Source of the DNA: Terebella lapidaria
Taxonomy: Eukaryota > Annelida > Polychaeta > Terebellida > Terebellidae
Reading direction: 5' to 3'
Assembly (NCBI GenBank): GCA_949152475.1
Contig: OX424564.1
Coordinates: forward strand, 26,534,165 to 26,598,164
Length of the DNA: 64,000 bases
Shown: one piece after another, positions 44,156 through 55,008 of the stretch
How positions within the stretch are numbered: position 1 is the stretch's first letter
Layout: each line of letters starts with the position of its first letter
The notes under the pieces: generated by a model
Seen by the model: only the letters and a program-made list of their open reading frames with translations
The model's database searches: none
What the model was told of the DNA's origin: nothing
Made by a program: the position numbers and the translations under genes

Positions 44156-46340
44156 CACCCTGCAACATATCTTAAGGCGGTGACTGACCTAGTTCTTTTG
44201 TCTAGGGGTCAGGTCATGTTATTGTCACCGACTTGTGCTCAGATTTTTTGGAAGGAAGATCAACACACAGTAAGAAAAATGCAATTTCTGCAACATAACG
44301 CATATATATTATAACTGAGGGGGATGATACGATGTCCGAGATACTACTACAAATTTATGTATTTCACAAATATTTGTAGGGGCTGAAATTCCCCAGAAAT
44401 AAGGTTTCTTCCATCAATATTTACCCCAATTTTGACACGGTGATTACGTTCATGGTCATTTTCAATAAATTCTGCACATTGTACTTCGATAATCTGTACA
44501 CGGGAGTGATCATCTCATCTCATCTTTCATATATCCTGCGCATACGCACCAATATATTGTAATTTTTCAATTTTTCCTAAATTACTACGCACGCTTGTCG
44601 TGTCACCGATTTGAGTCAAGCGTCACCGACTTAAGATGTTAGTTGCCCAGAAAAGGACTGGTATCTCTCCACACAAAAAACGCATAAAGTATTAGCCACC
44701 GCCGATGTTCAATCAACAGTATGCATTGCAACATCATAATGCAAATGTCTGTATTATTTTCTTGCCATATTCTTGTCTTCATATTTGGAAAATGAGCAAA
44801 ATTAACATGTACACTATACACACTCATAATTATTACGTGGACATGTCAATAACGCGGTCTTACGAAATATTGTTGGGATGTATACTGCACAATGAATTGC
44901 TGCGTACGGTCCACGATACCACGAATATGATATCGCTATAACCGTACACAAGAGCACCTTTCCTGAGAACTCATTGTACAGTTCAACTCATTCAACCAGT
45001 GGGTATGTCATACCCAAAATGTAAACCTAAGTCGGTGACGCTTGACTCAAATCGGTGACACGACGAGCATGTGGAATAATTTAGGAATAACTGAAAAATT
45101 ACAAGATACTAGTGCATATGCGCAGGATGTATGAAACATGGATAAACTATTTGGTCGGGCTTTGTTTCTATTGCAAAATGTTGTAAATTAGGTTTGTTAT
45201 TGGCATCATCAAAATCTGACTATTGGTGGTAATAGATTGATACCTACATTCATACCACTGAGTCGGTGTCACTGCTGGCGGACGTTAAATCTGTCCCCGA
45301 GGATACCATCAACTCAGTAGCCTTCTGGCTTGTGATTAGGTACTTATGTACTTGTCATATATCTATTCCATGGGGTTTGTTTCAGATTTCTAAATTATTT
45401 TCATAGGTTGTTGGGCAGTTGTATACTAATTCCATCATGTGTACAGTAGAAACAACTACATTTAACACACTGTCTGCCCCTGATGACGCCAGTGTGTCTT
45501 TGGATAAACTATTTGGTCGGGCTTTGTTTCTATTGCAAAATGTTGTAAATTAGGTTTGTTATTGGCATCATCAAAATCTGACTATTGGTGGTAATAGATT
45601 GATACCTACATTCATACCACTGAGTCGGTGTCACTGCTGGCGGACGTTAAATCTGTCCCCGAGGATACCATCAACTCAGTAGCCTTCTGGCTTGTGATTA
45701 GGTACTTATGTACTTGTCATATATCTATTCCATGGGGTTTGTTTCAGATTTCTAAATTATTTTCATAGGTTGTTGGGCAGTTGTATACTAATTCCATCAT
45801 GTGTACAGTAGAAACAACTACATTTAACACACTGTCTGCCCCTGATGACGCCAGTGTGTCTTTGGATAAACTATTTGGTCGGGCTTTGTTTCTATTGCAA
45901 AATGTTGTAAATTAGGTTTGTTATTGGCATCATCAAAATCTGACTATTGGTGGTAATAGATTGATACCTACATGAGATGATTATCTTAACTCCCGTGTAT
46001 AGATTATCTAAATACAGTGTGCAGAATTTATTGAAAATGACCATGAACGTGATCACCGTGTCAAAATTGGGGTAAACATTGATGGAAGAAACCTTATTTC
46101 TGGGGAATTTCAGCCCCTACAAATATTTGTGAAGTAAATACAGTTGTAGTAGTATCTCGGACATCGTATCATCTACCTCAGTTATTATATATATGCGTTA
46201 TGTTGCAGAAATTGCATTTTTCTTACCTTGTGTTTATCTTCCTTCCAAAAATTCTGAGCACAAGTCGGTGACAATAACATGACCTGACCCCTAGACAAAA
46301 GAACTAGGTCAGTCACCGCCTTAAGATATGTTGCAGGGTG
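44156..46340. mobile_element. Chapaev-like (CACTA group) non-autonomous element, 2185 bp
   Basis: The first 100 bp from CACCCTGCAACATATCTTAA and the complement of the last 100 bp differ at only a base or so. Arms continue to about 44640 on the left and, on the right, through 45025-45135 and 45975-46340 with an 829-bp insertion between. TTCA flanks both sides (44152-44155 and 46341-46344). Modules M1 and M3 show the empty site GTACATTCATTGTGC. A CAC terminus and a 4-bp duplication fit the Chapaev branch of the CMC superfamily. No transposase is encoded. Confidence 0.82.
45141..45973 (+). repeat. 362-bp tandem array, 2.3 units
   Basis: GATAAACTATTTGGTCGGGC starts at 45141, 45503 and 45865. The two full units look identical and the third stops after 109 bp. 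ACATG occurs at 45136-45140 and 45970-45974, which looks like a target duplication from insertion into the right arm of the Chapaev-like element. Unit content matches the repeat at 31090-31425 and its inverted counterpart at 48880-49165. Confidence 0.9.
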
Positions 46341-46352
46341 TTCATTGTGCTA

Positions 46353-46533
46353 CGTAAAGCCAGTGGGGACATGGGAATTGGGTACTCAGCAGTTTCAAAC
46401 CATGGCTTACTACGGAATACATTTAGCTCATATATACGATGGAGACTTGGGTATTGGGAATTTTGTGATATATTAAACCATCCTTTACTACTATACCCAA
46501 TTCCCATGTCCTCACCGGCTTTCCGTACTGTGC
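46353..46533. mobile_element. Foldback MITE, copy 2
   Basis: Same arms as 35780-35972, but with about a dozen bases of the left arm interior replaced (ACTCAGCAGTTTCAAACC). It immediately follows the target duplication of the Chapaev-like element. Confidence 0.7.
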
Positions 46534-46997
46534 CATATATACCAATTGCTATTTTATATAAATTGGTTATGGATGATAAAATTAAAGCTTTTAATGGTGG
46601 GAATTTTTATTTTCCTGTCCATTGCGTATCCCAAAATCGATTCCAATTACCCAGGACACTGTACTCAACAAATAAATGGTCCCCTGAATCCAATTCTGCC
46701 ATAAGCTGTTGCCCTGTTCTTCTGAAATCATGCTTGTCTGTTTCGTATCCAGTACCATGTTCTCACCTGAATATAGAATTCAAAGTATTTCATTATATAC
46801 ATTCAAGCTCAAAGTTTTTGTCTTGTTTCTCATGGTTGTATTCTTTCTTTTGGTTTCCTTCTTGGTTTGCTGTGGTTCCAGTCCAGCTGATCGTGTCTTG
46901 GTAATTGGATAAAGTTAGTTTATTGCCAGTCAAATTCCCAGCTCTGTCTTTGATTCTGAATGCATGTGTCTAGAATTTGGAGAATAACTTCCTTCTC

Positions 46998-47803
46998 TCA
47001 TCTTTTGTTTTCAGGATGAAGATGTTTGTATGGCAAAGCGACTGTAGTCTCGATGTAGTTTGTAGCTATCATTCCACGTCCTTGTACTGTACTTTGGTAT
47101 GCCATAAGAATAATACCATACATACAACATGTAAACACCATTCTTTGTTCGAGCTGACATTGAACATACCTCGTCATCCATGTGTCAGGCACGTAGTTCA
47201 TCAGCTCCTGTAGGGCATGTGTATCAGCGCGTTGTGCCAACTGATCAAATACTGGCTGAGTGTGATTGTGTGCAAGCATTGGAAAGGCTATCATGTTCCA
47301 TATGAAGTTGAATACGCCGTCGTGCCGAAGGTAAGCCGTACGCAGAACCAAATCCTGGACCTTTCGCCACACAGTTTGTCCCAAGTGGAACATACTACCT
47401 TGAATATCGTCAACATCTGGGAAGATGCTGCGTAGAGCACCCCACTAACATGAATATAAGTACAAGGGTATTTGATAGAAATAAAATAAGGTACATCTAT
47501 TGATTGTGTGATGGATTGGATTGATCAGATTAATTGACCTATTTAGTGATGATCTCACCAGATTTGAATGAATCGCTCAAACTCTGCATTCGTCGAGTAC
47601 CAACATCAAAGAGCAAATTCCTGGGATGCTTCTCCCCGCATACGATCAGCAGCATGCGTTAGAAGAGCAGACACCGGCAGGTTCGAGAGATGTTGTAGCT
47701 GTAGCATAACGTCATCAACAATGTCGCTCGCCGATCGGAGCGCTTTGACCTGAAATATCCGCTTTGATGTATATTTCAGGTCGCTTTGACCTGAAATATA
47801 CAT
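46998..47803 (-). pseudogene. Mutator-like transposase relic in M4
   Basis: Same protein blocks as 36437-37233. Here the frame 47393-46998 is continuous through MFHLGQTVWRKVQDLVLRTA, so the FH..QTVWRKVQ signature is better kept than in M2. The rest of the transposase is missing. Confidence 0.74.
47759..47799. repeat. 41-bp templated insertion making a 15-bp hairpin
   Basis: Relative to M2, M4 carries 41 extra bases that copy its own flank in both orientations. The arms TGTATATTTCAGGTC (47768-47782) and its complement (47788-47802) enclose a 5-nt loop. This is the signature of a replication template switch. Confidence 0.8.
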
Positions 47804-48879
47804 GTGGTGTTTGTCGTAATCCTATTCATAGTTACTTCATGCAATCATGATAGTCAAGAACACGTTATATTTTAAAGGAGGACTTCCTATCAAATTTAAA
47901 CGCAATTTGGTAATAAAATAGTTTCACACACATGAGGGATTCATTCAGATGACTTCAAAATCGAAGAAATTATATTTTTAAAACTACTATCGAATGTAAG
48001 ATCAAGAGAAACTAAACTAGCGAGCCACGCCCTCCAACTGGGGAGAATGAATGAGTAGCAACTGATTACGTCATTGTTTTGATGATGCCTCGGGCAACGG
48101 AGCACTTCCAGCATCTTTGGTTCCAGTGAAGTGAGCCGCCTGTCGAGGCATCTCTCAAAACAGTGAGGTCACAGAAATTTACGTCATGTTTGACGTTTCT
48201 ATCAGCCATGCACTGCCGTGTGGAAAAAACTTGCAGATTTTCGGTGTTTTTGATGTTATATCCTCCGTACGCGTTTGTACTGAACAAATATATGCATATT
48301 TCATATGTGAACGAAGCTTCGAGTCTTTTCCATTCAAATGCATTGAAATATATTTGCTATATGGAAGTTTTAACGGTAAAACCATGAGTTGAAGCCAATA
48401 CACATTGATAGGAGAGTCCTCCTTTAATGTGATTTAGCACTTTCACACTTCCACCATGCAGACGTTAGACTAGTCTTCGCAATTAAACTTTGTGTTGCTT
48501 CTGAGAGTGCGGTGCTTTTTAATTGTCAAATTATACGTTCACACTTTCGAGCCTCTCGCTTCAGTTTTCAAAGCGAGTCATAGTACCAGAGAGAGAAAGG
48601 TCTGTCAATAAATGTTTTATATTTCATTGAGGCATAGATGTCGACCAATTCAATCAGCACTTCGTTATGTGGATCCTGAGTGCATAAGTTCTGATGACTT
48701 AAGATCGGTCTTACACTTGTTAATATGGATGGTTTTCAGAGAGAGTCACGATGTTGTTAATCAGGGAATCGGACGTTGTGTCATCAGAAATAAACTGGTT
48801 GGTGATTATAAGGTCAAGCAAGTGACCCCTCAAGAAGGTTGGAACTAACTGAGTGAGGCATGCTGACTTGAGTGTAAAT

Positions 48880-49165
48880 ATCAATCTATTACCACCAATT
48901 CAGCCAAATTTTGATGATTTCAATAACAGTCATAAAGTACAACAATTTGCAATAGAAACAAAGCCCGACCAATTACTTGATCAAAAGACACACTGGCGTC
49001 ATCAGGGGCAGAAAGTTTGGTAAATGTAGTTGTTTCTACTGTACACCTGATGGAATTAGTATACAACTGCCCAACAACCTATCAAGATAAATTTGAAATC
49101 CGAAACAAACCCCATGGAATAGATATATGAAAGGTACATAAATACCTAATCACAAGACAGTGATG
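48880..49165 (-). repeat. Long repeat related to Mutator-like termini (right, inverted copy)
   Basis: The complement carries TTGTGATTAGGTA, CCATGGGGTTTGTTTC, GCCCCTGATGACGCCAGTGT, GGTCGGGCTTTGTTTCTATT and GGTAATAGATTGAT in the order of the 362-bp unit. Together with 31090-31425 it bounds the repeated block as a pair of inverted ends. Confidence 0.72.
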
Positions 49166-49210
49166 GTAGCCTTTGGAGTGTGTCCATGAACTGGATAACT
49201 TCTCTATTAC

Positions 49211-49379
49211 TTACTGAATCTCATGAAAGTCGAAGTTACCCGCGGGCAACACACCGGCAGAGGTCAAGATCTCGAACACGGTGTTGAAATCTGCGACGAA
49301 TTCACTGATTGTGTAGTTGAACTTTTCAGATGGTGCGAGCCTGTACAGAAGGTACCCTCTCAATGATAATGTTCCACTA
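49211..49379 (-). pseudogene. LINE endonuclease relic, second part
   Basis: The frame reads LRGYLLYRLAPSEKFNYTIS, then EFVADFNTVFEILTSAG and PAGNFDFHE. This corresponds to the YRPP, F..EF and GDFN.H blocks of an APE-type endonuclease from a CR1/Jockey-like non-LTR retrotransposon. It is the continuation of 50252-49977 across an inserted MITE, and stops soon after the GNFDFH block. No reverse transcriptase follows. Confidence 0.65.
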
Positions 49380-49974
49380 TACTCTGATTTTTCTAACTCG
49401 TTTACACCGTTTTTTGCTGATATTTTTGCGATGCTAATTTGTATCGTCTTAGAACTTGGCATAGCTCACCTTGGGACCAAACGGCAATTTTCTGCAAACT
49501 TTTAGACTTCTACCCATGAAACTGATAAAGTTAGTAATCTACTGCAATGATAAATTCCTCTTGAAACCTTTTCGTTTGCATGTCAAGAGGCATTGTTGAT
49601 TTTGAGCGCGTGACGGAAGAGTCTATTTGGATCATTCACGCAGGGAGCGCGGGTTAGGAATGGGACCATCCCAGTATGTAATTGGTACATCTACTGCAGC
49701 GCACTCCCCCATAGTACCTAACTTGAACTTTGCCACTTGAATTACGTAATGAACGAGGTAATATATGGCAGCGCCCTACAGCAGTGAAAATCCTCGCTTA
49801 AATCGAAATTTTGTGTTTAGAAAGAAACATGTGGCGTTTCGGGAAGCCAGGTTTGTGAAAATCTATTGCCGTTTGCATCATAGACATGTAATATTCAGTT
49901 AAATAGTTCGGTTGGAGTAATTTGACTGAAACAAAGGCAAAAAACGGTGTAAACGAGTTAGAAAAATCAGAGTA
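49380..49974. mobile_element. Tc1/mariner-type MITE, 595 bp
   Basis: The termini TACTCTGATTTTTCTAACTC and its complement extend to perfect 38-bp inverted repeats (49380-49417 and 49937-49974). TA lies on both sides (49378-49379 and 49975-49976). No transposase is present. It splits the LINE endonuclease relic exactly, which supports the ends. Confidence 0.85.
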
Positions 49975-49976
49975 TA

Positions 49977-50252
49977 TGTATCGACACATCCGTTGATTCA
50001 AAAGTTCTAAAGGGACAGAGTTCATACACTAACATTCAGTGTGTTCTATAGAAGACATAGACCACCTCCGGAGGGTTCTATTCTGGGTGTCGACAGAGTA
50101 TCGTAGCCAGGGAGCGTGACTTTGTTGGAGCTGGATACTATGTCATCTAAAGGAGAAACAGTCATCCATGACTCAGTTACACCCAGAATATCCAACTTTT
50201 GTTCTATGATTAGGTAGCATATATTTCTGCTTTTCTTCAGGAGAGGTTCCAC
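49977..50252 (-). pseudogene. LINE endonuclease relic, first part
   Basis: SRNICYLIIEQKLDILGVTE, SWM, GYDTLSTPRIEPSGGGLCLL corresponds to the N-terminal ..LDIL.ITETWL and GGGV.IL blocks of APE endonucleases in CR1/Jockey-like LINEs. The catalytic glutamate of TE(S/T)W is present. The frame then decays and is interrupted at 49974-49977 by the MITE. Confidence 0.7.
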
Positions 50253-51161
50253 CTGGCAATTCTGTCATGTTTGAAACTCTTCGAAAAAAGTTCAAAAAAT
50301 TTTGGAATCTTCATAACATGGTTGGCCTGATTTGGTAAAATGGTGACGAACTGTAGAAAAACGTAAGAGTAGAATTACTCAAATTTCTCATTGTTAGGAG
50401 TAGCTGTTTCCCACAACAAACCAAGATAAATTCGGATATGAAGACTGTGGCATTTGGCGAACATGATTATTGTTCATATTCTCATTCGATTATGAGCATA
50501 TACACACTAACATCCTATGCATATATAGGATGTTACTCACATTGAAATCAAATCAGTTGAACATCCCCAGCATGGAAGTCCTCCACAAGATGAGTGACAT
50601 CACAGACCTAGGACTCGGATCCACTGTATGTATACTCCACCCAATAAACATCAGAATTGGTGCCCGCTCTTCATTTCATGTGTTTCAAAAATTTCCCTGT
50701 GAAAATATATATAAAGAGAATGGAGTGAAGCTATATGGTGTTAAGGTCAAAAGGGAATGACAGTTCTGGCTTTACAGTGTGCATACGAGTGCTCAGTTCT
50801 TACTGGTGTCCCTCTTCTGCTGACCCGGTCGTTGAGAACCTGGCGGTGCTTGATGTGCTTTCCCACGAGATTCGGAACCTTCCGTCAGGTGGAGATCTGT
50901 GAGATTGGCGGACTCCCAGGTGCAGTGGCTTTCGTATTGATACATACATACAGACACAAAATTCAGTTTTCACAATCAGAAAAGCACTACAAAGACCATG
51001 TTTAATTATGAAATGTGTTAATTTGTATATGATGATTGATCCTAACCTTTTGGTAGCATGGGCAGAACCACAGGCCTTGGGGATCTGCTGAAAAGGTTCT
51101 ACCTGTTAATGGAGGAATCATAAAGAAAACATCATAGTTATACATGTATTGGCTACACACA
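50253..51161. other. No gene recognised
   Basis: A plus-strand frame 50470-50760 is open for 96 residues but has no known motif and may be chance. No structured repeat with clear ends was found. Confidence 0.35.
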
Positions 51162-52466
51162 TCAGCCAAAATCTTGAAAACTGGTACGTGCACCATGTAG
51201 TTTGTTACATTTGTTATTCATGCTGCTGTCATGATACACATCATACATGCACTTGCAGATTCCCGGATGCCTGAGTACTTCATATCCGAGGCACTGCCAT
51301 CTCAGGAAGATCAGTGCCAAATTAGAATTTGGATAACCTGGGTAACATAACAGTGTTCCAAAACCTATCATCCCTCGGAATGCCTTCAATGTACACGTCA
51401 TGGGGATTTATATGCCTTATCATGAGATCGCATCACTTGCAGTCATACATCTGCATCTGACCCTGTAATTTCTGGAAGAAAGCATGGTCCTCCTTGAGTC
51501 GGAGTTGCCCTTCAGCACTGACAGCCAGATTTTTTTTTGTCTTGGCTGTCTCGGCCAACATTTGGGCAGACCCCGTAGTCAAGGCATGACTAGCTTGCAC
51601 AACAGATCAGTGCTAGCCGCAACGAAAGGGTACTGTTTGACAATGACTAGGCCAGCAGTCCGCAGTTTTACCACTTTTCCTCCTGACTGCTGGCCAAGAT
51701 ACTCACAAGCCACGTACTCCTCCTGTCTCAGTCCTAACCTGGTTACCATCGTGCCATTGAACCGGCTGTAAAGCAACTGGTCTACCAACGGTGCAGCTGC
51801 TGTATATGTTCTGCATGCTTTGAACAGTTGCCTTCTGCAAAATATGTGTACGCTGAAATCTGTGACAACAACCCTCCGCTGATAGAAATCGGTATGCTTC
51901 TAAGCCAGCTCAGCACTTGAAATGTCAGGTTCCACCTGTACACTCTAGGGGCCATAGTACCTTTTGGGTATAACACAAGATACTTGGGTCTGCCTAAGGC
52001 GTTTGCGTTTGTGGGGACAGCACGGGCCAGCTTCAGAAGTACTTTTGGTGAATGGGCCACCTGTTCCCATACCGTAGGCGACCACTAAGGCCGCAGGTTC
52101 TTACGTAGGCCAGCCCCAAAACAACGAGCATGCCAGGCACCCATTTTAGAAAAGTTAATCAGCAACCCATCGAACCGGATGGCCATCCAAGACTCCACCA
52201 TTGGTGGTCTGATTGCCAATGAAGACTTTCAAGCAAAATTCGGACGGCTGCCACCAAACTGGTATCAACACCTGATCTATCAGGACAATTCCCACGAGCT
52301 TTTTCCTGCTCAACCTTGCTGGAGCCCTCGAGCCATATCTGCAGCTCTGGGGCAACGCGTCATCAAATTCTGAAAATGAGGAGGACGTTGACGGCTGGAT
52401 AACGGGCAGTTTGACGGTGGGAACAGACTAAACAGGAGGAGCTGACAAAGCTACTGTATCACATGC
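51162..52466 (-). pseudogene. Mutator-like/YqaJ protein relic, downstream half
   Basis: Reading minus-strand: FIGNQTTNGGVLDG, GAWHARCFGAGLRKN, WEQVAHSPKVLLKLARAVPT, LGLRQEEYVACEYLGQQSGG, LRTAGLVIVKQYPFVAASTD and IGFGTLLCYPGYP. The LG..QEE...EYL and YPFVAASTD blocks resemble the YqaJ-type exonuclease domain (EA...Y and PFL.ASPDG). The TTN and SW..RC.GA segments resemble those that follow the transposase core in Mutator-like/YqaJ proteins of invertebrates. In-frame stops and shifts occur near 52085, 51780, 51580 and 51415. It continues the transposase half at 58740-57876, which lies on the other side of the pogo-like insertion. Confidence 0.6.
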
Positions 52467-52479
52467 TAACGTACGGTGC

Positions 52480-52770
52480 CCTAATATCGTCATAGTCTCG
52501 ACTTAGGGACGTGTGGTGTATTGCAAAGGATTCCATGGATATCCTTTGATGAGCGTGTCCGTAGAGGCCATATTTTGGCACCAGTTGCCCATGTTTTTAT
52601 TGAGATAATATTATTTTAAACCAAGATATGAAAACTTAAACATGGAGTGTCAAGATTGACGGTATTTGGACACCGGTATCCCAATATCGGCATGACAGGA
52701 GATCGAATATCGTCATGGTGTCCTAATATCGGCAGTCATATTTCAGTGGGTGTCATAATATCGTCACAAC
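52480..52770. promoter_or_regulatory. Left subterminal CCTAATATCGTCAT iterons
   Basis: About five variants of CCTAATATCGTCAT occur at roughly 52480, 52670, 52696, 52721 and 52750, in the same orientation as the terminus. Repeated subterminal motifs commonly bind the transposase N-terminal HTH, and this role is inferred. The following 52771-53329 shows no gene and is probably 3' untranslated sequence. Confidence 0.65.
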
Positions 52771-53329
52771 GTTATTTGCATAAGTCGTTCGGTTAAGATT
52801 GAATTATCATGCACTATGACAAAGCCCATGTATAGCATATCATACATAAATGTATGAAGACATAAAGTGATCCATGTTCTGCTTACAATGCTTGTACAAA
52901 CGCCCATAGGTTTATTTTCAACTATTGTTTATTGGTAATATAACAAGAAACTATACAGAGACTACCACAATAGATCTAACGTTAGTTAGTTACGTTGGCC
53001 ATAATTACCAGTAGAGTGGTTCAATCTTATCTATTTACCCTAAGTTAAAATGAACTAGCATACATTTTATTCGAGCCAAGCAACAATGAACTGTATCGGT
53101 TATTAACATACTATGCAGTGTTCCAGTATCGAATGCAACATTGCATTGACCTACATGTAACTTCACATTCACGCGTTACAATCCATTCATACACCTGGGA
53201 ACATGTCAACACCAAAAACGTTCTAGTGTATTATTCGATTTGATATCAGTAACCTTAAAATACTGAATATGCCCTCATAGTAGAGTAACGACACTGAACT
53301 GACAGCATGTGAACACTAACTCATAATGT

Positions 53330-54978
53330 CTATATATCAACGAATGAATACAGTTCTCTCCCTCGTCCTCGTGTACTGATGATTGGCACCACTTCGCACA
53401 CAATCTCATCGATGTCATGCAGATAGACACGCTGTCCCAGAGTATATCGTCCATCTGAGCGCCTGGAGAAGTAGCGGAGCCACACTGTCCCTTCATCAGG
53501 TTCCACGTCACTCTCGGCCACCTGCACGACGAGATATATGTGATTTAGACATTTCAACAGTTAATAACAACAACGTTAACAACAAGTGCAACAACAAGTG
53601 CAGCAGCAGTAGCAGCCAACAACCAACAACAACAGCAGCAGCAGGTAACGCAAATAAACAGGTCCAACATTTGTAATACAAAGAATCAAAGTTAAGTTGC
53701 GAAATTAATGACTCACAACAGCAGGCAGGAATGAGTTGCCATACGAGACCTTCAAATAGACTCCAGCTACATAGCTGGCGTAACAGATAAACTTTATTCC
53801 AAGTTTAATTTGTGATATCGATGAGAAAGAGTAACATAAACAAGCATCCGGCACAAACAAATTATAACCCACCCCGTGGGTCCATCGCTGCCAGGTGCAT
53901 CTACTGGTACCTCAGATTCTGGTGGTTCTTCAGGCTGCGATGTAGGTGGTGTCGCATTGGCATCCCTCTCGCCTTGTTCCTGACTGGGTCCGTCGTGGCC
54001 AGGTCCATCAACCGGTACCTCAGATTCTGGTACTAGTAATTCTTCAGGCTGTGATGTGGAGGCTTGTGTCGCATGGACATCCTTCTTGTCTTGTTCTCCA
54101 CGAGAGCTGATAGACACTCCTGCGGGCTCTGACGGGTCATCCTCTGTATCAAGAAGAGCTGCCAAAGAAGGCTTCGTCTCAGGCTTGTCAACTTCCAGAG
54201 AGGCTTCACCTTGCACAGCTGAACTGTTAACGCAAGTACTTTCATATGGGTGTGTCGTTTTGTTGTCCTTTGGCATCAAGGCGACAAAGTGGTTGGGCTG
54301 GAACCAGCCTACGTTCACCCTCATCTGGGTATTTGTCCACATGATCTGGAAGATGTGGTTATTCTTGCGAACTCTGGGACATATCAGTCGATGTAGATGG
54401 TTCGAAACGGACCCTATGCCAGGATACACTGATTGTATCCTTGCGCCTACCACGGACGACACAGCATGTAGCTGCCACATGCCCATGAAGGCCCCAGGTT
54501 GCAGCACAGACATCACCTCATCTTCGTAGATTTGGCGTATGCAGGTGGTGGACAACTTGGATGTGCAGTCGTACTGGTCGGAATACATGCTGTACATTTT
54601 GACAAGCGATTCCTTACTCCCCTCAGTAGCTGCCATACCGTTCAGCAGGAAGTCATCATCAAGGTAGTTGTGACTGTAGAGTACGAGCTCCATGACGATG
54701 CGAATTCGGACCTCGACATGTAGACTCTGAGCCATGCATTGATCTTTGAGGTTCAAGAAGTGACACAAAGATCTAGGCAGACAGTTGCCATCACCGATTG
54801 TGTAGATGGGGATGAAGGCATCGTAGTTTGGCAAGTGGCCCAACAACTTCGACGAGATGTCATCTGTTTGCATGTTGCCCGTCTGCGGTAAGGCCCAATC
54901 CAGTGCGAACTCTTCAACAGTAGATAGTCGTTCTTTGCACACAGTCTCTAGCTCACCATAGCTCTTGCACTTGGTCAT
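53330..54978 (-). CDS. OTU-type cysteine protease, three exons, intact frame
   Basis: Exon 1 is 54978-53873, exon 2 53774-53717 and exon 3 53521-53330. The junctions use GT-AG sites (donors GTGGGT and GTGAGT, acceptors TTACGCCAG and TCGTGCAG) and keep phase, giving about 451 residues ending in a stop at 53330. Residues 57-72 hold the OTU nucleophile motif (IPIYTIGDGNCLPRSLCHFL, with D63 and C66). WFQPNHFVALMP carries the likely catalytic histidine, H230. A Pro/Glu/Ser-rich linker (about 250-365) contains two related units around SEVPVDGPG. The C-terminus spans exons 2-3 (YVAGVYLKVSYGNSFLPAV, then VWLRYFSRRSDGRYTLGQRV). OTU enzymes cleave ubiquitin or similar modifiers. The substrate here is unknown. 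The ATG at 54978 follows an acceptor-like CTACTTTTCACAG and is in frame with the transposase C-terminus 30 bp upstream, so a longer joined product is possible. Confidence 0.82.
53564..53645 (+). repeat. AAC/AGC trinucleotide-rich tract
   Basis: Interrupted AACAACAAG and CAGCAGCAG runs lie in intron 2 of the OTU gene. Confidence 0.8.
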
Positions 54979-55008
54979 GGTTTCTTGAAGCTGTGAAAAG
55001 TAGTTTTG

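Larger units (their letters stand above)
46345..49030. repeat. Tandem module copy M4 (near-identical to the first part of M2)
   Basis: It aligns with 35777-38407 almost without breaks. A 41-bp insertion at 47759-47799 and small local differences distinguish it. The low divergence shows that this duplication is younger than the M1-M3 split. Confidence 0.88.

Noticed and set aside
45141-45973. CRISPR-like spaced repeats
   Set aside because: Units are 362 bp and contiguous, with no short repeat-spacer pattern, and the genome is eukaryotic.
52155-52373. Plus-strand 64-residue frame 52179-52373 as a gene
   Set aside because: The minus-strand reading continues the Mutator-like/YqaJ relic, so the plus-strand frame is a shadow.
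53564-53645. Polyglutamine or polyasparagine coding tract
   Set aside because: The trinucleotide run lies in an intron of the OTU gene and is not in its reading frame.
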